Positions 49,001 through 56,294 are shown, numbered from the stretch's first letter. The stretch is 64,000 nucleotides of DNA from Candidatus Pacearchaeota archaeon (GCA_018303805.1 JAGVXL010000001.1:369528-433527), one strand, 5' to 3'. Numbers and translations are program-made. The notes: a model not told the origin generated them from the sequence alone.

Positions 49001-49066
49001 GCGACGGGTTTTCTAATCAGAAGATGCCCCAGAGCTAAACCAGAAAATCTTGGTTCGGCCGGCGCA
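49001..49066 (+). ncRNA. Transcribed tRNA-like or degenerate tRNA RNA upstream of tRNA-Pro
   Basis: GCGACGG...CCGGCGCA ends pair with one mismatch and match the tRNA-Gly ends; GGTTCG retained but T-arm incomplete; TATA-like tttatatataag at 48966. Confidence 0.35.
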
Positions 49067-49080
49067 TGGCTATTTTTAAT

Positions 49081-49154
49081 GGGGCTGTGGGATAGTCTGG
49101 TTAGCCTTCAAGCATGGGGTGCTTGCGACCCCAGTTCGAATCTGGGCAGCCCCA
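49081..49154 (+). tRNA. tRNA-Pro(GGG)
   Basis: GGGGCTG/CAGCCCC acceptor, CAAGC-ATGGGGT-GCTTG anticodon arm, CCCAG-TTCGAAT-CTGGG T arm. Confidence 0.92.
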
Positions 49155-49275
49155 TCGAGCATTTCGGTTTGCTAAAATTTAGTGTAGCAACCACAAAACT
49201 AAATGCGAGACAACGAGGAGTTTCGCTCTGCTAACATAGGAGATATCAATAACCAGAGCGTAACTCCGAGCAGCA
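49155..49275 (+). other. Structured RNA-like region 3' of tRNA-Pro (possible H/ACA-type guide)
   Basis: GCATTT..AAATGC lower and TTGCTA..TAGCAA upper stems followed by GAG-ACA; second stem GGAGTTTCGCTCTG/CAGAGCGTAACTCC (1 mismatch). Confidence 0.35.
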
Positions 49276-49282
49276 TTTTGAT

Positions 49283-49900
49283 TTATTCTGAATAAATCTC
49301 CCCAATTTCCTGAGTGATTTGCTCAAGTGTCTTGCCTGAAGTTTTGATTTTAGGCGGGATTTTTATTGTTATGTCCCTTCCCTCTCTTCTTATTTTTAAG
49401 GGGGTTATATCCACATTTCCTTTTTTTGCTATGAATGATGCACCGTCATAATACTTATTCTCATACATTTTGTGTGCCTCTCCTTGAGGAAATATCGCAA
49501 CTGTCTCCCCTTTTCTTGCATACCTTACCCCTTTTCTTAGATGGTTGGCAGAGAATGTTTCTAACCTCTCAAGAAAAAATCTTGTTAGGGGGTGCATATA
49601 CTGCTTGCCTTGCACAGCAAAATGTATTTTCCTTTTTGTAGGTATAACCCCCAGAATAGCATGATCCGCCAATTTTTCATGCCAGCCGAACCACCAAAAT
49701 TTAAACTTATAGCAGTGATTGATTGTTAGAAGTGATGGTTCCTCTGGAAATTGCCCTTCAATATTTATATTCAGTTTTTTTGAGACCTTATAGAAGGTAT
49801 AAATTGCCCTTATTACATTTCTTGTTCCAAAATAAATAAAATCTGACATCTTTAGCTCAGAAAACAGTCTGAGGCTGCTCACCTCATAATTCCCTTGCAT
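49283..49900 (-). CDS. PlsC-like acyltransferase
   Basis: TINHCYKFKFWWFGWHEKLADHAILG; VAIFPQGEAHK; start placed downstream of tRNA-like fragment. Confidence 0.65.
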   Translation of the reverse strand: MQGNYEVSSLRLFSELKMSDFIYFGTRNVIRAIYTFYKVSKKLNINIEGQFPEEPSLLTINHCYKFKFWWFGWHEKLADHAILGVIPTKRKIHFAVQGKQYMHPLTRFFLERLETFSANHLRKGVRYARKGETVAIFPQGEAHKMYENKYYDGASFIAKKGNVDITPLKIRREGRDITIKIPPKIKTSGKTLEQITQEIGEIYSE

Positions 49901-49923
49901 ATGCTGCTTTAAAAAACTTATCA

Positions 49924-49965
49924 AATGCCCCGGAGGATTTGAACCCCCGACCCTCTCATCATAAG
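49924..49965 (-). other. tRNA 3'-half-like fragment
   Basis: GAGAGGGTC GGGGG-TTCAAAT-CCTCC GGGGCAT on minus strand; no matching 5' half adjacent. Confidence 0.5.
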
Positions 49966-49980
49966 CAGGAGATAGCAAAA

Positions 49981-50055
49981 CGTCCCTGGCAGGATTTGAA
50001 CCTGCAACCTACAGCTTAGGGGGCTGCCGCGCTATCCAAGTTGCGCCACAGGGAC
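49981..50055 (-). tRNA. tRNA-Arg(CCT)
   Basis: GTCCCTG-TG-GCGC AACTTGGATA GCGC-G-GCAGC CCCCTAA GCTGT-AGGTT-GCAGG TTCAAAT CCTGC-CAGGGAC-G. Confidence 0.8.
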
Positions 50056-51027
50056 ATTATTCTTCAACCATGATTGATACTTTAAAAAATGTTTGGGATT
50101 GCTTGAGCCTATCTCTCTCATCCATTTTGTAACTTGTATGCTGCCTTTTAAAATCAATTCATATTCTCTAAATCTAACCTTAAAGTTATTAGCTAGAAGT
50201 TGTTTATTTAACTGAGCCAGCAAAAATGGCGATTTCATTGATATTGTAATAATGGGGTAAGGATTTCCAGAGGGAGTTTTATCTAAATAAAAAGATCCAT
50301 CGGTATCAAAAATTCCCCTTATAACATACTTAATTTTATTCCAATCATTAGCAAGGCTATCTTTTATTCTCAGATTTACTTTTTTGCCTATAGGGAATTC
50401 TAATTCTTTATTCATAAAAAGAATTAATTGTTTATGATAGCACAATATTTCCATCCCTTTACAGTCATTCTTATACTTAATTGCAACTTTTTTATTAAAC
50501 AATTTTTTAATAATCTCTTTCAAAAATAGTAAATAGGCTTTGTCTAATTCGGAATGACCGCTTATACCAATCAGCCAAATTCTCTTTTTATAGGCATAAG
50601 ACAAAGAACTTAACCATCCATCCCCTAATAAAGCTCCATAAAATTCTAAAAATAAGGGGTCTTCTATATCTATTCTGAGATTATTTTTTGCTTTTTCTTC
50701 CCTGATTAATGCACTAATCATAGCTCCTTTTAATTGTCTTTTCTTAATCTCTTTGATACCATATTTTTGAACTAATACTCTATAAGTTTCTTGCCCTCCT
50801 TTAATCTGCCCCCAGTTATCTGGTCTTTCATCAATTATTTCTAAATTGAGATTTGATGGTATAATCTCCCGGGGGACATATCTTTTAGGGTTATGTAACC
50901 ACTTGTCTAATGTTGAAAAAGGAATACCTAACTTTTGGGATAATTGGCTTAATGTTTCTACTTTGTTTTTTTGTTTTAAATAACCAAACAATCTCATTCT
51001 CGAAGTTTTTGATAATAAGATTCTCAT
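50032..51027 (-). CDS. LAGLIDADG homing endonuclease with N-terminal HTH
   Basis: EFYGALLGDGWLS and IRGIFDTDGSFYL motifs; HTH LSQLSQKLGIPFSTLDKWL; C-terminus VPVAQLG* read from tRNA-Arg. Confidence 0.88.
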   Translation of the reverse strand: MRILLSKTSRMRLFGYLKQKNKVETLSQLSQKLGIPFSTLDKWLHNPKRYVPREIIPSNLNLEIIDERPDNWGQIKGGQETYRVLVQKYGIKEIKKRQLKGAMISALIREEKAKNNLRIDIEDPLFLEFYGALLGDGWLSSLSYAYKKRIWLIGISGHSELDKAYLLFLKEIIKKLFNKKVAIKYKNDCKGMEILCYHKQLILFMNKELEFPIGKKVNLRIKDSLANDWNKIKYVIRGIFDTDGSFYLDKTPSGNPYPIITISMKSPFLLAQLNKQLLANNFKVRFREYELILKGSIQVTKWMREIGSSNPKHFLKYQSWLKNNVPVAQLG

Positions 51028-51272
51028 TAGAAAAAGAGATAATTAGTATATTTAAATTTTTCTCTATCCAAACTGAGCTAGGGGAGCATGAAAAGGCAAG
51101 AATAAATGCATATAAAAATTTATTTCTTAATTCAAATCACGCAAAGTGTATGGTAGTTCTTTAATGGGCTGTATTAATTTGAGCTTTTCGTATTTCTTTA
51201 CCAACTCCATTTGTTTTTCAAAATTTTTTAAGAGTTCTTCTGCTCTCTCAAGCTCTTAAATGGATTCTAATT

Positions 51273-51872
51273 TCATTTCTTTTTCCCAACAGAGGAAATC
51301 CCGTGATTCTCACTTCGGTGAGCCTTGCCTGATTTCCTATGCCCTGAAAATCTCCAGATTTTTGCGGAAAAAGAAAACCTTTTTTTCTTTTTCTGTTCAG
51401 GCTGCCTTGATTTAAGGAACAAAACTTTTATGCCGTATGCCTGCGAGGTTTTTGCCTGCACCAAATCTGCTGTTATTATTGTTGCATGGTTTTTTATTGC
51501 AATCTCCCTTATCAATGCGTCAATCTCCCCTGATTTTGCGAATTTAATCTGGTGCTCATTAGGCCTCAGCCCTTCAAAATAAACTGAAAATTTGAATTGT
51601 TTTTTTAGCTGATGAAGCCCTGCAACTTCCTCCAGTCCCTTAAACCCCGCCTCATTTCCCTTGTTTGCAAGATTTTCAAGTTCGGCCATGACTGCATTTG
51701 GTATAACTAATTTGCCTTTCAAGCCTTTTTTTATGAGCCTTCTGACAAACTGGTTTACAGCTATGCTTGTGTCAATCACATATGTCTGCTCTTGAGTGCT
51801 CATCTGCCTGTTGAGGCTTCTTCTTGCTCTAATCTTGATTCTCTGGCTAATTCCTTGTTTTTTTCTTATCAT
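51273..51872 (-). CDS. PIN domain protein, C-terminal tail encoded by structured element B
   Basis: TYVIDTSIAVNQFV, VMAELENLA, SGEIDALIREIAIKNHATIITADLVQA. Confidence 0.8.
   Translation of the reverse strand: MIRKKQGISQRIKIRARRSLNRQMSTQEQTYVIDTSIAVNQFVRRLIKKGLKGKLVIPNAVMAELENLANKGNEAGFKGLEEVAGLHQLKKQFKFSVYFEGLRPNEHQIKFAKSGEIDALIREIAIKNHATIITADLVQAKTSQAYGIKVLFLKSRQPEQKKKKRFSFSAKIWRFSGHRKSGKAHRSENHGISSVGKKK
51276..51376 (+). other. Three-way-junction structured element, copy B
   Basis: TTTCTTTTTCC/GGAAAAAGAAA outer helix; AGGAAATC/GATTTCCT with CTCAC-TTCG-GTGAG; ATGCCC linker; TGAAAATC-TCCA-GATTTTTG; CGG. Confidence 0.75.
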
Positions 51873-51886
51873 TTTTTTGTGTTAAG

Positions 51887-52033
51887 TGCGGGAGATAGGA
51901 ATCGAACCTATGCAGGCACTAAGCCAACAGCTTTCTGATGGTATTAAAGTTTTTCTTTGCCGAGCATTTCTTTTCTCTGAAAAGAAATGCTCTCTCTTGA
52001 GGCTGTCCCGTTTGGCCGCTCCGGCACTCCCGC
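51887..52033 (-). tRNA. tRNA-Leu(CAA) with 63-nt intron (51933-51995) at 37/38
   Basis: GCGGGAG acceptor and type II arm near-identical to tRNA-Leu(GAG) at 54878; ACAGC-CTCAAG^A-GCTGT after splicing. Confidence 0.88.
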
Positions 52034-52086
52034 ATAAATAAAGAATATTAGGCTAACTTATAAAGATTTCTTAAAAAATTGATAAT

Positions 52087-52653
52087 TCATTTTTTATTGT
52101 TCTCTTGCGAGGTGTCAAAGAACATTATTCTCGGGTCTGCAATTGCGCTTAAAGACGCGCTTATTTTTTTCAAGTCTGACAATTTTGTTTTGATTATCTC
52201 AAGATGGTATGCTTCCTGCCTTTTTATAAACTGGAACAGTTTTTTACAGCGCTTATTGCTTGTCTGTTTTAACAGATTTTCATAAAAAAGGGTGTCTTGC
52301 TTTTCAAGCTCTACAGCAAGATTAAGGATGTTTATATCCCCCATAATGCTCCTTATGCTTTCATTAAATTTCCTTTCTTTCCTGCCAGGAACAAATTTTA
52401 GCTTAAATTTAGATATCTCCTGCAATTGTATCTTGTCTGTTTCCTTCAGTTTCAGAATCTCATTTTTCAGCAGTTCAAGATGCCTTTTTTCAGAATTCGC
52501 AAGGAAAAGCAGGACTTCCTTGCCTTCCGGGTTCAGCACCTTGGCAGAATTCCTGGAATAAGTCCTGAATCTGTTTAATTCAAACAATTGTGCCTTCTTT
52601 AAAAGCAATATTAATTTATCCTTGCCCTCGACTTCACTGCCCATAATAAACAA
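52087..52653 (-). CDS. Ferritin/rubrerythrin-like protein
   Basis: QLFELNRFRTYSRNS, NSEKRHLELL, AVELEKQDTLFYENLL, KRQEAYHLEII Glu/His helices. Confidence 0.65.
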   Translation of the reverse strand: MFIMGSEVEGKDKLILLLKKAQLFELNRFRTYSRNSAKVLNPEGKEVLLFLANSEKRHLELLKNEILKLKETDKIQLQEISKFKLKFVPGRKERKFNESIRSIMGDINILNLAVELEKQDTLFYENLLKQTSNKRCKKLFQFIKRQEAYHLEIIKTKLSDLKKISASLSAIADPRIMFFDTSQENNKK

Positions 52654-52732
52654 GTGTTTAATCCTATATAAAAATTTAACGACAAGGATAAAAATTACTT
52701 CTGGAAATTGCTGCCTGGTTAAAAAAAGAAAG

Positions 52733-52834
52733 GGCAGAACAAGTTAGTGTGAATTCCAGAGGAATTCAATTCAGCAATGTCCGAAGACAAGTGATGCCGA
52801 AGCATCGCGCTGAAAAACACTAATTCCTTCTGCC
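52733..52834 (-). ncRNA. Multi-branched structured ncRNA candidate
   Basis: Perfect nested helices 52733-39/52828-34, 52744-50/52817-23, 52770-75/52809-14, two cUUCGg hairpins on minus, 7-bp triloop hairpin 52751-67; TATA CTTAAATATAG upstream and T-tract downstream on minus. Confidence 0.65.
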
Positions 52835-52930
52835 TTGTTTTTCAAATGCCTTTGCTATATTTAAGTTTTATTATGCCCTAAAGATGTTGTTTAGGGTTAA
52901 ATTTAAAAACTATTGTTTTCTGCCTTTGAT

Positions 52931-53041
52931 GAAGACGGCCATAGTAAGCAGGAAACACCTCTTCCCGTCAGATCAGAGAAGTTAAGCTGCCTACGTTTTA
53001 GGTTGTACTCTCTAACGAGGGGAATCCTAAAAGCTGTCTTC
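52931..53041 (+). rRNA. 5S ribosomal RNA
   Basis: GACGGCCATAGTAAGCAGGAAACACC, CAGAGAAGTTAAGC, helix I GAAGACGGC/GCTGTCTTC. Confidence 0.92.
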
Positions 53042-53100
53042 GCTTTTTATCTATGTTTCTTGACAAATAAAATTTTAAACTGCATTTCAGTCTTATTCAT

Positions 53101-53388
53101 ATGAGCAAACAGAAAAGTAAAGCGGATATCGAAAAAAAAATTAAAAACTGCCTTGAAAAAGCTGAAGAATCCCCTAATTCAGAAATTACAAGAGAGAATA
53201 TAAGAAAAGCTAGAAGATTGGCCATGCATTTTAAGATTAAATTGCCTAAAGAGGCAAAAAAGAAATTTTGCAGAAAATGCAATAATTTCTTCAATTCAAG
53301 AAACCGCAAAATACGCCTTAAGAAGGGTTTTCTTGTTTTCCATTGCTTAAATTGCGGGGGTATCTCAAGATATAAGGCAGGAAATTAG
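53101..53388 (+). CDS. rnp4: Ribonuclease P protein component 4 (Rpp21/Rpr2-like)
   Basis: ARRLAMHFKIKLPKEAKKKFCRKCNNFFN..HCLNCGGISRY zinc ribbon. Confidence 0.82.
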   Translation: MSKQKSKADIEKKIKNCLEKAEESPNSEITRENIRKARRLAMHFKIKLPKEAKKKFCRKCNNFFNSRNRKIRLKKGFLVFHCLNCGGISRYKAGN

Positions 53389-53582
53389 AATTTCTTAAAC
53401 TTGCTTACTAACTCAAGCAAGTCGACATGGCCCAGAAAAACAGCCCTACAGCAGTACCTATCCAAGCCAATGTCATCAAGAACCTTTTTAACTTCCTCCC
53501 CAGATTCAACGCGCTTCTTAAAATCTTCCCATAAGTGGGCTATTGGCTTCCCGCAGCTGAAGCAGCGAATTGGTATTATCAT
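53385..53582 (-). CDS. rpoN: DNA-directed RNA polymerase subunit N
   Basis: MIIPIRCFSCGKPIAHLWEDF; LDRYCCRAVFLGHVDL. Confidence 0.96.
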   Translation of the reverse strand: MIIPIRCFSCGKPIAHLWEDFKKRVESGEEVKKVLDDIGLDRYCCRAVFLGHVDLLELVSKFKKF

Positions 53583-53627
53583 TTTAACAATATATTTTGA
53601 GTGAATTTAAATATTCCTATTGTAAAT

Positions 53628-54062
53628 TTATCTGTATGACTTCTGCCTTTTTGCCCTTGCCTTGCTGTCATTCGGCTTGTACTGCTCTTTTCTCCTGACA
53701 TCTGCAATAAGCAATGAACGATCGTAATTTAAAAATGTTTTTCTCAACTCAACATTTTTTGTGAAAGCAAGAATAGCCTTTGCTATTGCAAGTCTTGAAG
53801 CCTCTATTTGGGATTCAGGGCCGCCCCCAGCAACATTGATAAAAATATCAAAGGATGGCTTTGTTTTTAGCATCTGTTCCGTTATCCTTAAGGGCTCTTC
53901 AATCATCAATCTCCTCAAAAAACTGAGGTGTTCTACTGGCATTTTGTTTATTCTTATAATGCCTGTGCCGCTGGAAATTGTTGCCTTGGCTACAGCAGTT
54001 TTTCTCTTTCCGCTTACAGTTATTTTGTTTTTAGCAAATTCTGGAATTCTTTTTCTTGCCAT
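53628..54062 (-). CDS. rps9: 30S ribosomal protein S9
   Basis: VSGKRKTAVAKATI; C-terminal DSKARAKRQKSYR. Confidence 0.96.
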   Translation of the reverse strand: MARKRIPEFAKNKITVSGKRKTAVAKATISSGTGIIRINKMPVEHLSFLRRLMIEEPLRITEQMLKTKPSFDIFINVAGGGPESQIEASRLAIAKAILAFTKNVELRKTFLNYDRSLLIADVRRKEQYKPNDSKARAKRQKSYR

Positions 54063-54063
54063 T

Positions 54064-54498
54064 TTATATTAATCTTGAAACCTCCTCAAGCGTTATGGAA
54101 TCTGCCGAGATATCTTTTCCCAGCTGAATTTTTTCAGCATCTTTAAGTTCTGGGGGAATAGAAACATAGCACTTGATATCTTTGAATGCCTCCCTTCCCC
54201 TCTTTTTATCATAAGGCAGCATCCCCCTTATAGCCCTTCTGAGTATCGCCTCCGGCTTTCTTGGAAAATACGGCCCTTTTTGTTTGCCTTTGCCTCTTAG
54301 AATTTTTGCCTTATACTTTTGGAGGATGTTCTCTTTTTTTCCAATTACAATTGCTTTTTCAGAGTTTATTATAATCACCCTGTTGCCAAGCAGGGCCTTT
54401 TTAGCGGCAAAACTTGCAAGCCTGCCAACGACAGTGCTAGTTGCATCTATAACCTCCTGTGCGTTTTCCTTTCTTATATTTTTAACTTCCTTTGCCAT
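54064..54498 (-). CDS. rpl13: 50S ribosomal protein L13
   Basis: IDATSTVVGRLASFAAKKALLG; AILRRAIRGMLPYDKKRGREAF. Confidence 0.95.
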   Translation of the reverse strand: MAKEVKNIRKENAQEVIDATSTVVGRLASFAAKKALLGNRVIIINSEKAIVIGKKENILQKYKAKILRGKGKQKGPYFPRKPEAILRRAIRGMLPYDKKRGREAFKDIKCYVSIPPELKDAEKIQLGKDISADSITLEEVSRLI

Positions 54499-54510
54499 TT
54501 TAATTTCTTT

Positions 54511-54864
54511 TCAAGAGATTATCTTTGTATCTTTATCATTTATCAGGAGGGATATCTCCTCTAACTTTGAGGATTTCAGTTTTTTTATTGCCTCTTGTGA
54601 AAATGAAAATGCTGCTATGATTATGTTATGCTGTATGCTCCCTTTGCCCAATACCTTTCCTGGAACGATAATCTTATCCCCTTGCTTTGTTTCTCTGCTT
54701 AACCTATCAATATTCACAATTATCCTTTTTCTTTTTGATGCGGCAAGCAGGTTTGCAATTTCTAGTTTGCCCTGTTTCTTTAGACTTCTGATTAATTCTC
54801 TCAATCCAGGATTTGTCTTCCTTTCTAATTTCTTCTCTATTTGTGTCTTGCTTATCTTCGCCAT
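54511..54864 (-). CDS. rpl18e: 50S ribosomal protein L18e
   Basis: TNPGLRELIRSLKK; GDKIIVPGKVLGKG. Confidence 0.93.
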   Translation of the reverse strand: MAKISKTQIEKKLERKTNPGLRELIRSLKKQGKLEIANLLAASKRKRIIVNIDRLSRETKQGDKIIVPGKVLGKGSIQHNIIIAAFSFSQEAIKKLKSSKLEEISLLINDKDTKIIS

Positions 54865-54877
54865 TTTTTATTATTTA

Positions 54878-54961
54878 TGCGGGAGACAGGAATCGAACCT
54901 GTGCAGGCACTAAGCCACAAGCACCTCAAGCTTGCCCGTTTGGCCGCTCCGGCACTCCCGC
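54878..54961 (-). tRNA. tRNA-Leu(GAG)
   Basis: GCGGGAGTGCCGGAGCGGCCAAACGGG-CAAGC-TTGAGGT-GCTTG, type II variable arm, T arm ACAGG-TTCGATT-CCTGT. Confidence 0.93.
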
Positions 54962-55059
54962 ATAAGAGAACCCAGGTTCCGATACCCCTTAGGGGGTTCT
55001 TATCTGTTTTTTCTCACAAATTCAACATGATGCGGGGGGATTTATAAGGATTACGATAA

Positions 55060-55842
55060 TTATAACACCTTTGCTATCTTCTTGTCCAGTTCTTTCAAGT
55101 GTTTCTCTATAATCCTGCATATCCCTGTGAAAATCTCTCTCACTGAAAGTTGCCCAAATGATTCTATGACAAAAACAAAATCTTCCTTGCTTGGCTTAAT
55201 GCTAATAGCATTCTTGCCTTTCTTATTGCAGGCATCAACACAAGCATTGCATAAATCGCAAGAGTTTATATCAGAAACAGAAACTTCCTTTCCTTGGAAG
55301 GAAAGTAAGTGCAATGGGCAGGCATCAACACAAGCATTGCATAAATCGCATTCTTTAGAGAAGTCTATTTGTGCCAGAGGCCTGAAGTAAACTAGTGCTG
55401 GAGAAAATTTAGAATGTTCTTTGCCGATACCTATCCTTGCATAAGCATTTAATTCCAACTCCTGGCCTTTTGTGAGTATAAGCAAGGGGGTTTTTTTGTA
55501 GACTATTATATCTTTCCCCTTAATATCTGATGCATAAACAGTACGGGGGCCTTCTGCTTTAAGTTTTAAAACTGATGTACATTTACTGCATCCTTTTCCT
55601 TTACAACTGCATTCATCCCTAGATAGAATGCCTTTTTCTGTTTTTAATGTCAATAAACCCAATCTATGCGCAATGATCTCATCAAACAATGCAGAATCAT
55701 TCTTGATAAACTCTACCTCATCTATAGCCAATGTAGGGACTTCCTGTGCTGTTCTTCTCAGAGAATTAGCGAGATTTGTATCTATCCCCTTTATTAAGTA
55801 GGTTGCTTTATCTTTCTCTTCATTCAAAAGTTTGATGTCCAT
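55060..55842 (-). CDS. rpoD: DNA-directed RNA polymerase subunit D with ferredoxin-like domain
   Basis: NSLRRTAQEVPTLAIDEVEF; two CDLCNACVDAC motifs. Confidence 0.95.
   Translation of the reverse strand: MDIKLLNEEKDKATYLIKGIDTNLANSLRRTAQEVPTLAIDEVEFIKNDSALFDEIIAHRLGLLTLKTEKGILSRDECSCKGKGCSKCTSVLKLKAEGPRTVYASDIKGKDIIVYKKTPLLILTKGQELELNAYARIGIGKEHSKFSPALVYFRPLAQIDFSKECDLCNACVDACPLHLLSFQGKEVSVSDINSCDLCNACVDACNKKGKNAISIKPSKEDFVFVIESFGQLSVREIFTGICRIIEKHLKELDKKIAKVL
55228..55260. repeat. 33-bp perfect direct repeat within rpoD, copy 1
   Basis: gcaggcatcaacacaagcattgcataaatcgca. Confidence 0.92.
55318..55350. repeat. 33-bp perfect direct repeat within rpoD, copy 2
   Basis: Identical to 55228-55260. 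Confidence 0.92.
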
Positions 55843-55898
55843 TTTGTGAATATTTATAGGTTAAAAATATAAAAAAGGGCGTTCCCTATATTTTTAAA

Positions 55899-56294
55899 TT
55901 ATACCCTTCTGCCGCGTTTCCCTCCTTTTGGTTTTGGCCCCCCTCTTGGCATGGGGGTTATATCCACTATATTAATGATTCTTAAACCGCTTTTTGCTAA
56001 ACTTTTTACTGCAGAATGCGCCCCTGGCCCTGCACCTGTAGAATCAGGTTTTCCCTTTATCCTTACATAGACGCTGTTTATCCCTTTTTCAATTGCCTGT
56101 TCTGCAACTCTTTTAGCAGCAAACATAGCAACAGTTGGATTTGCTTTCAACCGGTCATGTTTTGTTATCATGCCGCCAGAAACTCTTGCTATAGTTCTGC
56201 CTGTTAAGTCAGATATATGAATTATTGTGTTATTGAAACTAGTGAATATATGCGCTATTCCTATCCCTTTTAGTTTTTTTCTTTCTTCTGCCAT
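55899..56294 (-). CDS. rps11: 30S ribosomal protein S11
   Basis: IAHIFTSFNNTIIHISDLTG; GPGAHSAVKSLAKSGL; PHRR-type tail. Confidence 0.96.
   Translation of the reverse strand: MAEERKKLKGIGIAHIFTSFNNTIIHISDLTGRTIARVSGGMITKHDRLKANPTVAMFAAKRVAEQAIEKGINSVYVRIKGKPDSTGAGPGAHSAVKSLAKSGLRIINIVDITPMPRGGPKPKGGKRGRRV

Noticed and set aside
49023-49050. ATGCCCCAGAGCTAAACCAG as the 5' half matching the orphan 3' half at 49924
   Set aside because: Acceptor strand matches, but no D-stem can be formed and it lies within another folded RNA.
49901-49978. N-terminal extension MLSPAYDERVGGSNPPGH of the acyltransferase ORF
   Set aside because: Translation of the tRNA 3'-half-like fragment; a downstream Met is more plausible.
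52873-52897. CCCTAAA-GATGTTG-TTTAGGG hairpin upstream of 5S
   Set aside because: Single 7-bp palindrome near the 5S promoter; not enough to call a separate element.
52913-53104. 63-aa ORF over the 5S region
   Set aside because: Overlaps 5S rRNA with conserved rRNA motifs; spurious translation.
54962-55005. AGAACCC..GGGTTCT palindrome 5' of tRNA-Leu(GAG)
   Set aside because: Probably operon leader or terminator-like structure; no further support.
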